A stretch of 64,000 nucleotides of DNA from positions 17,969 to 81,968 of the forward strand of contig JASANG010002687.1 of assembly GCA_030248215.1 (NCBI GenBank), given 5' to 3'. The DNA comes from Enoplolaimus lenunculus (Eukaryota > Nematoda > Enoplea > Enoplida > Thoracostomopsidae). Each line of letters opens with the position of its first letter. Positions within the stretch are counted from its first letter, which is position 1. Of this stretch, positions 1 to 11,770 are shown one piece after another. The notes beneath the pieces were generated by a model. The model ran no database searches. It saw only the letters and a list, made by a program, of their open reading frames with translations, and was not told the DNA's origin. Both the position numbers and the translations under genes were made by a program.

Positions 1-1079
1 ATTCGTTACCATACAACTGGTCGACCAACAAACAGACAAATAGAAATTCATATGTGAATACATTGCCTGCACCGCATGGGTCATGGCACGACAATTTGTC
101 GCCAGACAACTAGTAATCCTATCTCATTTGTCGCTCATTACTAAACTTAAAATTCGACTTAGCTTGACAAATAATCGTAGTTCCTCCCGTATACATGTGT
201 TGGAGCCTACCAGAACGACAACATTTACAAGATTTAAACTTGTTTGTTTCATTCTTTACATAAGTATATACATTTCGAATCGTTGGGCTTGCTGTTTGCA
301 GTGCTTGTATTGCTGGGATCTTCGCATAATCCACAAGCAAACGTGTATATAGTCGTGCGTCAGCAGGTACCTATCTCAAATCATCTCGATACAGCAATTT
401 GGTCTTGGTAAGCATATATCAATTTTCAGCTGTTTAATGGGTCGGTCATGATTGAAAACTGTTTATCGACTTTTGATATTTTATGTCATTCTATATTTAG
501 TTAGGAAGGATTGTTACAAGTAAATGAGCAAAAAATCCCACGGTACCTGAAACAGTGCAACATCTCAAAAATTATTAAATACCACAGTTTTATTTGTGGC
601 ATACTCAAAAGATTCCTTTCGGACCCGATATTCCTAAGTTTTTCAGTTGTTGCACTGCAGTCACGGAAATTTTTGCGAAAGACTTTATTGTGGTATACTG
701 CGTAGTGAATACATAGAATTTCATTGCCTAAAAGTATTTGGTTAATTTCAATCATTTTTGCATTGTTAAATTCGCTGTCAAACTTAATTAGTGTAAGATT
801 GAAAGTTTCTGAAACTCGCACAGGTCTCGCTCGGGTTCATTTTAGAAAATTCTTGAAACTTCATTGGTTTAAGTTCAGTCTAAGTAACTGTTTCGAGAAG
901 TATATATATCGATATCGTGTTCTGATCGGAAATCCTGCAAAATTTGATTCCTGTTCCAGCATTGTTAATCTACCATGCCTAAATTTCTTACTGAAACTCA
1001 GTTTTTTATCGCCAAAAATTTTGGTATGGTTTTAGGCACATCAGCACTTTCGAGTTCACTTTTTGCCAACGCATTATTG
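1..1079. other. Intergenic, no gene recognised
   Basis: AT-rich sequence. No open frame here has flanking splice sites or a recognisable protein motif on either strand, and I see no clear terminal-repeat element. Confidence 0.5.
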
Positions 1080-1260
1080 AGCGAAGCGAAACTCCGAGCG
1101 AAGCTCGGAGTTTCGCGAAGCGTGTTATGTTTTGTGCTTCGGGGTCGAAAGGTGGATGTCCGTCTGTCCGTCCGAAAAGAATCTCTGTGTTTTCGCAAAA
1201 CTTGATGATTAAAATAGCTCAAAATTTGCTTAAGCCATTTTTTGGCAAATTATCAAAAAT
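1080..1260 (-). repeat. GGACGGAC-type dispersed repeat fragment
   Basis: It carries CGAAAGGTGGATGTCCGTC followed by GTCCGTCCGAAAAG, then a stretch related to 6601-6720. It is the reverse-orientation relative of the two copies at 6290-6560 and 7480-7712. Similar GGACGGAC-bearing interspersed repeats occur in many invertebrates; the class is not settled from sequence alone. Confidence 0.6.
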
Positions 1261-1264
1261 ATCT

Positions 1265-1345
1265 CAAAGTAATTCGGTAATGAAAGTTATTTCAATTTCC
1301 GGTTCCTGTTCTTGTTCCGGCATAATTTAGTTCCTTTGGAACCCT
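1265..1345 (-). repeat. End of a CAGGGTTCCA-type repeat
   Basis: Read on the minus strand it begins GGCAGGGTTCCAAAGGAAC and continues with a run of GGAACAGGAAC-like words. The same start and words recur at 45778 on the plus strand, so both are copies of one family, probably a non-autonomous DNA transposon. Confidence 0.5.
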
Positions 1346-1394
1346 GCCGAAATTGACCATGAACAGTCTCGGTTGTTTTTATGCTTTTGCGTAA

Positions 1395-2130
1395 GGATGT
1401 ACGAATTAGTCGGCATCGGTAACTAATAATAAGCACTTTTCGTGAGTATCGGCATCGGCACTGCCAAAAATTGCCGATTCTTTGCCGATACATTGTGCAC
1501 ATAACAGTCAATTGGAATCAGGTTGGCAACAAAGGATCGAATTCGGATTGGACAAAAAAAAGCCGAATCGAACAACTTTCGGCGATATGTTTTTTCAGTT
1601 TTAAACAATAAAAAATTTTAAATAACTTCTTATATTAATAAAAATCTGTTGTTTCAGGACACAAATCTCAAAACTGAGGTCGGGCACGAAATATATTATC
1701 GTTTAAAAGTTACGTGACTGGCATTGCGATGATATTCTGAAGCAAATTATAGGTATAACTGAAGTTTGCAACATGCAAGATTTGGATTCGGCAAATTAGC
1801 AATAGATCGGATCTGGTGTCACCCTGGTTGGAATATTACGTATCAGTTTCATTGCTTGGCGCATATCAGTGTATCTGGTCAGGAAAACTGTTATCTCTCT
1901 TGCGTTTATGTTTGAAAAAATTGAAATGAACTGTTCTTGTAAAATTATATATAATCGTTTATGATGGTTAGGGTTTACGTGTTCATCTTCACATAATGGT
2001 GTAATGTAGTATCCTATCTGTTTATTATACATGGTGTAACTAAAGTTGGAATCGGCATCGGTTCGACATCGGCAAAATTTCAAAATAAGAATCGGCATCT
2101 GCCAAAATTTTGGTATCGGCAAATCTCTGC
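1395..2130. mobile_element. hAT-like non-autonomous element, TCGGCATCGGC family (interrupted)
   Basis: Both ends are built of short GGCATCGGCA words in opposite orientation. The interior matches the uninterrupted copy at 11771-12150 (shared stretches include GTGAGTATCGGCATC and ATCAGTTTCATT). A second element (1519-1827) is inserted in it. No transposase frame is present. hAT membership is inferred from the TAGGGATGTGCCGA-like terminus of the sister copy. Confidence 0.65.
1519..1827 (+). mobile_element. hAT-like element, ATTCGG family, nested insertion
   Basis: It starts CAGGTTGGCAACAAAGG and ends GGTGTCACCCTGG, the ends of the family also seen at 10267-10623. It is flanked by TTGGAAT on both sides (1512-1518 and 1828-1834). 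The sister host element at 11771-12150 lacks the insertion at the same point, so the unoccupied state is visible in the same window. No coding capacity. Confidence 0.75.
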
Positions 2131-2269
2131 TTTTTCAAAATATTTGCTCAAAATTCGGATGACCGAAACATTTGGTTTAGAACATTGCTACTGACTAATA
2201 AATATATACTTGCGTTGACCACCTGAATGAGCATTGCCGGCAGAAGCGCTTTCCCCATAACCCCTTCAT

Positions 2270-3420
2270 CAGGGTGCAACCGAAGTTTTGATCCCGATTA
2301 GAATTACTTTGGTTGCATATAAATTCTCTCGATCTCAACATATAAACGAACAAAACTACGGTTTTATTTTGAAGTTAAAGTTTTGATCCGTTTCAGCTAT
2401 TTATAACTTATGTAAGCGAGCGAGACATAAAAATTAATATTTCTGTTTATCAGCAGCAATTATGAATTTTATAACAGACAAAAACCTTCTGTATACATAC
2501 TAAAAATACAGCGAAAATGAATTATTTTAAAACACACATATATCTCTGGCTTCTCCACAGCTTGAAAATTTTTTCTGGGGGGCCAGGAGTTTCCTGGGGG
2601 GCAGCTAATTTTGCTGGGGGGGCAGTTTTCCTGGGGGGGGCCAGATGATCTGGGGGGTCCTGGGGGCAGGCTCAAAATTTTGCAAGCCGACTTTTTGGAC
2701 CATTGTTTTATTCTAGATCGTGTTTCCAACTCAACTGAACATTACTCATCGCTCAACATGACAAAAATTCCCCGCAAACGCTAATAACAATAATTTTAAT
2801 ATTACTGACAACTTTACCAGAAGTTGAAAGAAGCACAATTATATAAAATATAGATAATCTATAATTGAAACTGTGATTAACATATATTTTATATATTAGT
2901 CACAGCTTCAGTTTATCATAAGGCTCAGGCGGGTTGAACTTGTTGCTGCAAGGTACTTTCGAATGCTGTATGCCCTGAAACGGTCTTTATATAATTGTGC
3001 TTTTTTCAGTTCATTATTGAATTGTACTAGTTACTACCGGTATTTGTAACGCTATTAAAAAATTATGAGTACTCAGCGTAATATAAAATCACATTTTACC
3101 GAATTTCCGCCTCAAAAAAGTCCAGGTCTTTATGTTTTAACATTGAAAATTTTTGGCTTAGAAAAGTCCTGGGGGCCCCCAACAAAAAATTTGCTGGATG
3201 GCATTTTGCTGGGGGGCGGCCGAAAATTCGCCGAGGGGCCTTTCCTGGTGGCGGCAAAATTTTCGCCGGGGGGGAATGAAAATTTCGAAAAGTGCTGGGG
3301 GCCCCCCGCCCCCCCGCTGTGGAGAAGCCAGTATATATATACAATATCCGATATTCGGTACCAGTAAAAATTCAATATCCGGTTCCAGTATCCGATAGAT
3401 TAATATCTGGTTACACCCTG
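2270..3420 (+). mobile_element. hAT-like element, CCGGATAT family (interrupted)
   Basis: It starts CAGGGTGCAACCGAAG and ends CTGGTTACACCCTG, an imperfect inverted pair. The interior up to 2545 matches 8400-8520 of the intact copy at 8203-8580 (both contain TTTATCAGCAGCAATTATG). An unrelated element (2546-3331) splits it. Confidence 0.7.
2546..3331. mobile_element. Inverted-repeat DNA element with G-rich subterminal repeats
   Basis: The ends are a perfect 16-bp inverted repeat: CTGGCTTCTCCACAGC at 2546-2561 and its complement at 3316-3331. Runs of CTGGGGGGC lie just inside both ends. The flanks are ATATAT-rich, so an exact target duplication cannot be fixed. It lies inside the 2270-3420 element, and the copy at 8203-8580 shows the same site without it. 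No transposase frame. Confidence 0.75.
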
Positions 3421-4093
3421 GTAAGTATACACGTAGTCTACTACGTAACCTGATAAATATACACGACAAATAATATTGTATTACGTGCTTAGTGTATGCG
3501 CGCCTAGGCGTGCCCCATATGTGCTACAGACATACACGTATATGTACGTTAAATTTCAATGTGTGTGACCAACGCTGGTAAGCAACTGACAGCATCTATA
3601 AGATTGTTTACAAGACTGACCGTTGGTTAGTCTTGTTTTGCGTGTTGTGTACGTACGTAGTATATATTCTTTTATGGCTGGAAGAAACCTACTAAGCTGC
3701 CAGGCAGTGTTTTGTGACGGTCATACTATGGTGCTATTGGAATGGATACTTAATATCGGAGCCGAATATATGATATTTAGTAGTAACCTGGTTTTTAGAC
3801 GTGTGTTTCTTAATTTATTCGAGCTTCAGAGTTCATGGTTCAATCAGATTTCCGGCTTTGGCAAAAAATTGACATTTCGCTCTGGCTCCCGGATCATAAC
3901 CTCTCGATCCCAGATATTCATTCTGAAAGTCTTAAAAAATTGTATCGCCTATTATATTTTTAATCATCGTCGTGCTACGCATTCACTTGGTTTTGCATTT
4001 TTGTTTTTGTTCTGTCATACCCGTTTTGTAAATGTTTCGACCAGGATGCAACCGGAATTCTAAAATACCGGAACCGGAAGGTATACTTATTAG
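3421..4093. other. Intergenic, no gene recognised
   Basis: Contains an open frame at 3623-4063 with no recognisable domain or splice context. 4041-4080 carries CCGGAATTC and ACCGGAACCGG words of the dispersed repeat families. Nothing else identified. Confidence 0.45.
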
Positions 4094-4453
4094 CAGGGAT
4101 CGACCGGATATCCGGTTTATGTACCAGGTATAAACTTGCTGGATACCGGATATTTGTGGTTGTGGTTACAAATATATATAATCATAAAACTGGTTTTGTA
4201 CATCAAAATACTAGATATTTTGAAGCGACTGCAATTCATGGGCAATGCATGAATGGAACTGATATGGAATGAAAAATCCAAACCAAAAATTAGTTTTAAA
4301 TCTCTAAATACACATTTTTGTATGACCTAAATACTTTCAACAGCGTACAAATTTAGATCCTATATCCGATTAACATCCGTCTGCGGTACAAAATTCACTA
4401 TCCGGCTCCGGTTCTTCCAGTATGCGGTAAAATTAATATCCGGCCGATCCTTG
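4094..4453 (+). mobile_element. hAT-like element, CCGGATAT family
   Basis: Starts CAGGGATCGACCGGATATCC and ends ATATCCGGCCGATCCTTG, inverted repeats of about 18 bp. It is flanked by CTTATTAG (4086-4093) and CTTATCAG (4454-4461), an 8-bp target duplication with one mismatch, which is the hAT signature length. Non-autonomous; subterminal regions are dense in TCCGG words. Confidence 0.8.
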
Positions 4454-4777
4454 CTTATCAGACATTTGGTTCTTACTCTGTGCACGCGAACATCATTGAA
4501 AATTAAAATCCTACATGTAAATATATATACTGTTTAGAAAGCCAAAATCCTGAAAAAGAACAATAAGTTAGGATAAGATGCCAAGTTTTCTTAAATTTTC
4601 GAATGAGAAAAATGTGAAAAATTACCGGATTTATTACCGGAGCCGAATATTGAATGATTCCGGATTTCGTGGTTTCGAGACAAACATTAGCACGTATGGT
4701 TTACCAAATTGAAAATGGAAATTATAGAACGTATTTCACATGAAAGAAAACCATGTGTACGCTAACTATTCGATGTC

Positions 4778-5640
4778 ATGGTTTAACTCTTCCCACGGAA
4801 AAATTAAACCAGTTTTATTTTTTCCACATGCCGGTTTAATTTTTCCTTAAATAAAGTCACGGTTTCATTCATCCCCTGTTTAATTTCCCCCGGTTGAATT
4901 ATACCAACTTACTCCTTAGCAAAAATTTAAAAGCTTTTACGCACGCATGTAGGTACTGCAATCTTCGGGCACATTTGTGTACAATTTCAGTTGCATAGCT
5001 AAGCGTTCAATATTGGGGAATTGTGTTGAATTTCAATTTAAATAGAATAATAATCCTATATTTTTTACGCAAAAACGAAGAAAATGGGTTTCTCACTGAA
5101 TTTTTGGAATAACATGTATACGTAATTTAAGAAATTTCCATTTCACTAAAACTAGAAACAAGTGATTTGTTCTGCAAACGGTCATGATCAGAGTGATAAC
5201 AAAAGTTTGGATTCGGATTGGGCAAAAACTTGCGGTTCAGATTCAGAATCGGTTGTGAAAAAGCTGACTCTGAGGTCCGGCTTTAAAAAGTTGTCTTTGC
5301 AAAAACGTAGATTTCCTGGGTCGAATGGAAATATTCAAATTTTATTAAGTTGGCATTCTGAAACAAATTGCACAACTGTTCGAGAAGATGTCAGTTCGAA
5401 GGGGTGGAATTCAACACCGGAAAAATTATACCGTGATTGTTGTAAGGGAAAACATACGTACGGGTGAAAGAATTATATCGTCAGCGGCAAAAAATTGAAC
5501 TAGTCTAATTTCGTCTAATTCGTCCGGGGGAAAGAATTAAAACAGGGTGAAGAATTTTATATTGAGCGGGGAAAAATTAAACTAGTCTAATTCGTCCGGG
5601 AGAAAGAGTTAAACACGGGGGGAAGAATTATACCTGACAC
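4778..5640. repeat. Probable inverted-repeat element with GAAGAATTATACC words
   Basis: The left part carries TTTAACTCTTCCCACGG and AAATTAAACCAG words. The right part carries GGGGGGAAGAATTATACC and AGAGTTAAACACGGGG words in the opposite sense. The pattern suggests a non-autonomous element with repeated subterminal words, but exact ends and target repeats were not resolved. Confidence 0.45.
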
Positions 5641-5989
5641 CGGCTCCGGCATTTTTTTGGTATCCGGTTGTATGTACGGACAAGCATTGGGAGCGGTTAC
5701 GTGGATAGCATTACGGTGAGACCGGATCCTGCTCCGGCAAAAACTCGACATCCGGCTCCAGTATTTTAACTTGCTCTATGCTTTATTAAACGATTCGAAA
5801 CAATGAAACCATAATTATTGGTATTTATGCCAATTACCGGTGAATTGATTGATTTACTTTTACATATTTTTTCTGTGGTACCGGTAATGCAAATGTTTGC
5901 ATATGTCCGTGTACGTTCACAATCTTTATTGTGTTGCAATAACGCTGGAAAACATGATAAAAATGACCAGTGTTATTTCAGGGGCGTAA

Positions 5990-6110
5990 CATTATATATC
6001 TCCTCAGCAAGCGTAAAACCGGAATCGCTTTATTATCTGCAAAATTTCAAAATCAGAATCAGCATCGGCAAAAATTTTGGTATCGGCACATCCCTACTTC
6101 ACAATCACCG
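5990..6110. repeat. Fragment of the TCGGCATCGGC hAT-like family
   Basis: Contains ATCAGCATCGGCAAAAATT and TTTGGTATCGGCACATCCCT, the right end of the family seen whole at 11771-12150. Confidence 0.6.
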
Positions 6111-6289
6111 AAAATAAACCATCAAAGATAGATTTCGCTTCAGTTCATAAGGAAAATCTAAAATAGAGCAGATTAACTCAATACCTATCGTCAACTAGGG
6201 ATATTTCACCAATAATACAGCAAAAAAGAAAATTAACAGAGATTCCTCGCACCCAAAAACCCTTTAATGCTAAAATTATATTGCTTCTA

Positions 6290-6560
6290 ACTGTAATAAT
6301 TAGTGAAATATTGTGGAAAATCCTAATTTAGGCTTAATTAATTATGCAAATTAGCCTGTAGCTAATAAACGGCTTAAAATTTTAAAACCCAATGCGAGGT
6401 TAACACTCTATGATAATTGGCTTTCAAACAAAAAGTTTATGAAAATCGGTTCGGCCGTTCCTGAGATTCTTTTCGGACGGACCGTCGGACAGACGGACGG
6501 ACGGACATCCACCTTTCGACCCCCAAGTACAAAACATAAAACGCTTCGCGTAAGTTATTT
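6290..6560 (+). repeat. GGACGGAC-type dispersed repeat, copy A
   Basis: Shares with 7480-7712 the words TTATGCAAATTAGCCTGTAG, AATAAACGGC, AGGTTAACAC and ACGGACATCCACCTTTCGA in the same order and orientation. The tail reads TCGGACAGACGGACGGACGG. The class is uncertain (SINE or LINE 3' end are the likely options). Confidence 0.65.
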
Positions 6561-6999
6561 CGAAATAGCTGTTTTTGCAATTAGTTAAATATTGTTAATA
6601 AACTATCTCTGACGTGTTTTCGCAAAATTTGATCATAAAATAGCTGAAAATTCACGTAAGCAATTTCTTGGAAAGTTTTCTAAAATGTCCAACAGTAATT
6701 CAGTGGCCAAAATTATATTACGTTTCATACACGTATATATGTATCCGCAGTCTGAATTCGATTCGGCTTTGTGATTTTAATTTTGTGTTTTCTTTTCATA
6801 TACATATATGCATACAGTGAGCCCCTTAATCTTACAAAGTGACCGCTACAAGTTTTGCTTATTTTTAATACGCATATGGTCGTCACCATATGCTCCACAT
6901 ATATATTTTGTCGGTAAGTTTATGCTGCGTGTACGTATACGTTTTGTGTTGTTTCGATTAGGTTTTGCCACAAGTTCTCATATGATGGATTGCTCCGTC

Positions 7000-7117
7000 T
7001 AGGGATCGAACGGATATCCGGTATAAACCTATTGAGTACCAAAAGTTCATCCGGTTCCGGCAAAAATTTAATATTTGGTTACGATATCTTGTAAAGTAAT
7101 ATCCGGTCGCACCCCTA
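7000..7117 (+). mobile_element. Short CCGGATAT-family hAT-like element
   Basis: Starts TAGGGATCGAACGGATATCC and ends ATATCCGGTCGCACCCCTA, a 118-bp palindrome-like unit consisting almost only of the two termini. No convincing target duplication was found. Confidence 0.6.
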
Positions 7118-7479
7118 CAGGTGGATCATATCGTAGCGTCTGTGTGTGGTAGAGTGCAGTTCGCGAATGAAGCAATACATCTCCAGCTTGAAATTATTTA
7201 TGTACGTATCTTTGAAATATTGTAACAAGAATGCAGCTTAATAATAATCGTCGCTTAATAATAATCCTTAGTTCAAAATTCATATTTACTGCTATTGTTT
7301 TGTCTTCAGATTTAAAAATTTTTATGCTAAAATTCTGTCGATAAGCTGCAAACGCTTTGGGGAGAAGAGACATATCTGTACTAGAGTTGCAATTCGATTA
7401 TCGGTTTTGGAGGTTTATAAACATTTTATTTTGATTTCTCGTACCAAGAAGAAAAACTTTGGCTGAATTAGATTGTTTG
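7118..7479. other. Intergenic, no gene recognised
   Basis: AT-rich, no coding frame or repeat boundary recognised. Confidence 0.4.
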
Positions 7480-7712
7480 GAACTCTAACAATTAGTGAAA
7501 CACAGTAAAAAGTAATAATTTAGGCTTAACCAATTATGCAAATTAGCCTGTAGCTAATAAACGGCGTAGCGTTTTACAACCCCATTGCAAGGTTAACACC
7601 CCAGGACAAAAAGCTTTTATCAAAATCGGTTCAGCGGTCCCGGAGACTTTTCAGACGGACGGACGGACATCCACCTTTCGATCCCCGAGCAAAAATATAA
7701 AACGCTTTGCGA
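7480..7712 (+). repeat. GGACGGAC-type dispersed repeat, copy B
   Basis: Second same-orientation copy of the repeat at 6290-6560, about 1.2 kb downstream. It ends in AGACGGACGGACGGACATCC and CTTTCGATCCCCGAGC. Confidence 0.65.
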
Positions 7713-8202
7713 ATTTCGCGTACGTATATATACATACTAGATGTTTATTTTCATGAACATCTTCGTAAGTATTTACCTTTTAAAATTTTAGAATTTCGGG
7801 AACAATACGGTTACCTGCATTGCCTACGCTTTTAATATATACGTGTTTGCGTGAAATATCGAATATAAAGTCATTAAAATGTAAACTTTATTGCTGGTTT
7901 CATGTAAGTTACTCATTGTAGAATCTGATATTGTGTCTGTTTCCTGTCTATGTTTACATTCCAAGCAGAATGCGGCGAGATATTACTGTAATAGTGTGAT
8001 GCGTTACAATTTTGAGCTTACAAGGGTTCTTTCAGCTGTATAGTGCAGTGAATGTCGGAAGCCTGATTGTGGGACAGCAGAGTTGGACATTAATCGCGGG
8101 TCGGGTAAAGAACTTCAGGCGCGGTTATACCCGGTGGTAAAAACTTGTATCACGCGGGAAAAATTGCCAGTTCTTACACGCGCCAACTTTTTATGTGTTA
8201 AC

Positions 8203-8580
8203 TAGTGTGCGACCGAATATCCGGTTCTGGTTTATTATGTGGTAAAAACTGATATCAGTATCCGGTATCCGGTATAAACCTATCGGATATTTACGGTTGT
8301 GGTGCCGAATATCATATAACAGCTTATAACAAGTGAGCGTGTTTAACTTGTTGCTGCGATTACATTTCTTGATATTTCAAGATGTTCAAGTTTGAGCGAG
8401 AGTTAAAAGTTAAACGCATTTTTGCAATAAAATATTTCCGTTTATCAGCAGCAATTATGTATTTTATAACAAACGAAAACCTGGAGCACGCTAAAAATAC
8501 AACGAATAAATAAATTATTTTAACATATACGTGCAGTATCCGGTTCCTGTTCCGGTAAATTAATATCCGGTCGCACCCAG
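8203..8580 (+). mobile_element. CCGGATAT-family hAT-like element with perfect 8-bp target duplication
   Basis: Starts TAGTGTGCGACCGAATATCC and ends ATATCCGGTCGCACCCAG. It is flanked by GTGTTAAC at 8195-8202 and again at 8581-8588, an exact 8-bp target duplication as expected for hAT. At 378 bp it is non-autonomous. It serves as the reference copy for the interrupted elements at 2270-3420 and 40270-40830. Confidence 0.85.
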
Positions 8581-8739
8581 GTGTTAACGTTTAAAACATA
8601 CGCTAGTAACTAATGTATTGACCCGAATAAACGGAGGAACTCGATTTATTTGGCCTCTCCAGAGGGTACCTCCTGTTATTCGGTTACCGACTGTTATTAT
8701 ATTTTCAACCCGCCGTCCGCCGCCCTTCGTTACTGATAT

Positions 8740-8816
8740 ATATCCAGTATTGCAACTAACGGAAACGGACACTGATTTTTCCGGAAACGGAACGGATATC
8801 CGGTTACACCCTGGCA
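8740..8816. repeat. CCGGATAT-family terminal fragment
   Basis: Contains CGGATATCCGGTTACACCCTGG, the right end of the family; the left half is not evident. Confidence 0.5.
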
Positions 8817-9084
8817 AATAGTCACCTGATATTCATACTAGCCGAATATTGATAAGGACAACCCATGTCGTGCTATAAATAAAGCGGGGTTGTGATGCCA
8901 TTATTCAGCTAATGAGGGGACGTGAACTACTTCGAGTAAGCTTCCAGATGTTACGTAACGTGATATGGTCTATTTTATTTATAGTCAGATGCTGTGCAAT
9001 GTTACACCGGTGCTTCATTTAGTTGGGTTTCAAATTTTGTTCTTTCTAGTATATAAACTTTCATGTGTAAAATTCATTGGAGCT

Positions 9085-9345
9085 CTAAACGTAAAACTTC
9101 ATTAAATTGCAATCCACCGGCAATCTTTAATTTCTGGTTCAACTTCAGTCGCGGGTAGATCTTTTTAGCGCGGGTATACTCGCGGGCAAGAAATTCATAT
9201 TTGAGTGGATAAAGCACGGGTCGGGTAAATTCCTTACCCACTTCAACTCTGTGGTACAGTACAGGATGACACCGAATCCACGATTCTCCCAAATCAGAAT
9301 CCATTGCTAATTTGCCGAATCCGAACATTGTTTTTTGCAAATTTC
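9085..9345 (-). repeat. Fragment of the ATTCGG hAT-like family
   Basis: The plus strand shows GGATGACACCGAATCCACGA and TTTGCCGAATCCGAACATTG, the reverse complement of the right-hand part of 10267-10623. An adjacent block has repeated CGCGGGTA and CGGGTAAA words. Confidence 0.5.
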
Positions 9346-10266
9346 CAATATATCAATTTGTTTCAGAAAAGCAACGCACTGCCAGCCAAATAACGTTTAC
9401 ACGTTAATATATTTCGTACCCGACCTAAAATATTTTTTGTTTAAAAATGTAAGCCTATACTGCAAAACATGTTTGGGAAGGTAGCAATGGTACAGAATCT
9501 GAACCCCTTAGGAATTAAACGGAAAGTGGCTTATTTTATAGACGCGACAAGATGAGTTCAGTGGTATCAAATTTATGGCTGCATGACCAAATTCCTTATT
9601 AAATTTTGGTCGGTGCTTAATTAAGATTATTTTACTAAAAATAACGGTAAAAATTAAATAGATTTCATTATAGTATAGTATAGAATCCTTGACAGCCAAA
9701 ATAAACCATCGAAGGTAGATTTCGCTTCCGTGGATTATGAAAATCGAAAAATCAGCTGATAAAGTGAATACATATTTACTACTATGGTTATTTTATCAAT
9801 AATATTGCAAAAAAGAAAATTTAAATGAATTTTTCGGTTGTTTGATTTTTTTAATTCTCCGGTTCTGTTTGCGGTAATTTTCTCAAATTCCGGTTTTGCT
9901 TCCGGCAAATTGTAGTCCTGGTTGCACCCTGTATATAACCCATAAATTTAGATCAAACACGTACACAGTACGAAGTCACCCTGGCACTGTATTCTGTTTG
10001 CTTGATAAAACTGAAAATTTTTTACCGATTACTATATGTTTGCTATCGTGTGTCTGGCCATATTGTGTATATTTTTATTAGTTGTGTATATTTTTATTAG
10101 TAATTTACATTTTCAAAATTGCCCCTACTTGTTTATTGCTGTGTGAAAACTTCAGGCTTTGCTTCGTCGGTGTTCTTGCTTAGTTGTTCAACGTAAAATT
10201 ATTCTACATTCAGGACCGTTGGTTGGTTGCTGAAATTATGAATATATACGTAATATATATACGTCG
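9346..10266. other. Intergenic with a CCGG-type element end
   Basis: No gene seen. 9840-9932 carries ATTCTCCGGTTCTG to GGTTGCACCCTG, a right terminus of the ATTCCGG subfamily found whole at 20451-20837. Confidence 0.45.
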
Positions 10267-10623
10267 CAGGGTGGCAACAAAGGTTCGGATTCGGATTCGG
10301 CAAAAATTTGAGGTTCGGATTCGGTTGTGGAAAAGCCAAATCCAACAAAGTTCGGTAAGATGTTTTTTCATTTTTAAGCAAAAGTTTTAAATACTTTGGT
10401 ATAAAAATCAATATTTTTATTTCAGGTGATAAATCTCAGAACTGACGTCGGCGACGAAATATATTAACGTATTAAAAGTTATACGGCTGGCGTTGTGTTG
10501 ATATTCGGAAACAAATTATAGATATATCTGAAATTTGCAACATGCAGGATTCGGATTCGGATTCGGCAAATTAGCACTGGATTCGGATTCGGTCAAATCG
10601 TGGATTCGGTGCCACCCTGCCTG
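10267..10623 (+). mobile_element. hAT-like element, ATTCGG family
   Basis: Starts CAGGGTGGCAACAAAGGTTC and ends GGATTCGGTGCCACCCTG. Both subterminal zones are made of GATTCGG words. The string ATATATACGTCG occurs immediately on both flanks, consistent with a target duplication in AT-rich DNA. No coding frame; non-autonomous. Confidence 0.75.
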
Positions 10624-10864
10624 ATATATACGTCGGTATAATATTCACATAAAATAGACAACTGTATCAATTATGAGCCAACGTGATACAGTACAGAATA
10701 TATGGATTTTGGCCCGGAATAACGTAAATCTGTTTTTAAATGTGGAAAGACTAGATGTTTTGTTGCGAGGCGACTGTATTTCCAGGCAAGTCAAATTAAA
10801 ATGAAAACCCAGGCTAAATAAGCATAAACTTCGGCACGGCTCAAAAACTACCAACAATGCGCAA

Positions 10865-10990
10865 ATTTGTAGGTGTAATATCCAGTTAACATCCGGCTCC
10901 GATAAAAATTTACTATCCGGTTTCGGTATTTGGTAAAATTAATATCCGATCGACAGGGATCGAGTGGATATTGATTTTACCGGATACCGG
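10865..10990. repeat. CCGGATAT-family fragments
   Basis: Contains AATATCCAGTTAACATCCGG, TTTACTATCCGGTTTCGG and a new start CAGGGATCGAGTGGATATTG at about 10955. Probably two truncated copies side by side. Confidence 0.5.
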
Positions 10991-11107
10991 TGCTGAATAG
11001 GAAATTTTTTACCGGGAAATAGAATTGGATATAGCATTTAAATTAGTGCACTGCTGATAGTATTTGAGTCGTCTTGGATCTTTCATTTATTTTCAGTGGC
11101 AAACGCT

Positions 11108-11702
11108 CAAGGTCGGATCCAGGACCAGGTGGGTGGGGATGCATCCGCCCACTGGCTGCCGAGTGTAAATTTTTTCAGGGTTCAAATAAAACTTACAATG
11201 CAAATTTTTGTTCTGATATCTGGAAATTTCACATTTATTTAGGGGCTTCCTCCCGAAACTCAGCACAACTAATTTTCAATGTGCTTTGACAAGTTTTAAA
11301 ATGCGTGTAACTTCTCGCTCGGCTCCAGCACTGCGAGCAAGGTTCTCAAGTGTGGGGGAATAAAAGTGCCAATTTGGCTACAGAGGGTCTGCCCACCCTG
11401 CATCCGTCAGCCTGTGGACTTTCTAGCCTATGCGCGGCCCAAGCTTAGGCCTAAACCTGAGTCTAAACCTAAACTTCTGAATAGCCTAAGCTTTTGGGAA
11501 ATTTGGATATTACCTGGAAATTAGTATTTTGGGTAATTGGGATATTACTCAGGAAATTGAAAGGGACCTGTCTTTACATGGGCTAGTGTGTGTGACTTGT
11601 GGCTGTTTTATATGCATAAAATTATGTATTATAAACATGTGTCAAAACTTAAGATTTTCCACCTGTGGATCCTCCCACCAGAAATTTCTGGATCCGCCAC
11701 TG
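11108..11702 (+). mobile_element. hAT-like element, CAGTGGCGGATCC family, perfect 8-bp target duplication
   Basis: Left end CAAGGTCGGATCCAGG, right end CTGGATCCGCCACTG (complement CAGTGGCGGATCCAG). It is flanked by CAAACGCT at 11100-11107 and 11703-11710, an exact 8-bp duplication. The interior includes a TTAGGCCTAAACC-type tract near 11445. A second copy with its own perfect duplication lies at 43559-43936. Confidence 0.85.
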
Positions 11703-11770
11703 CAAACGCTAAGACTGGTTGACTTACCCGGAATGCAGTTGCAGCAAAATGCCTAGTATTTAAATTAAAT

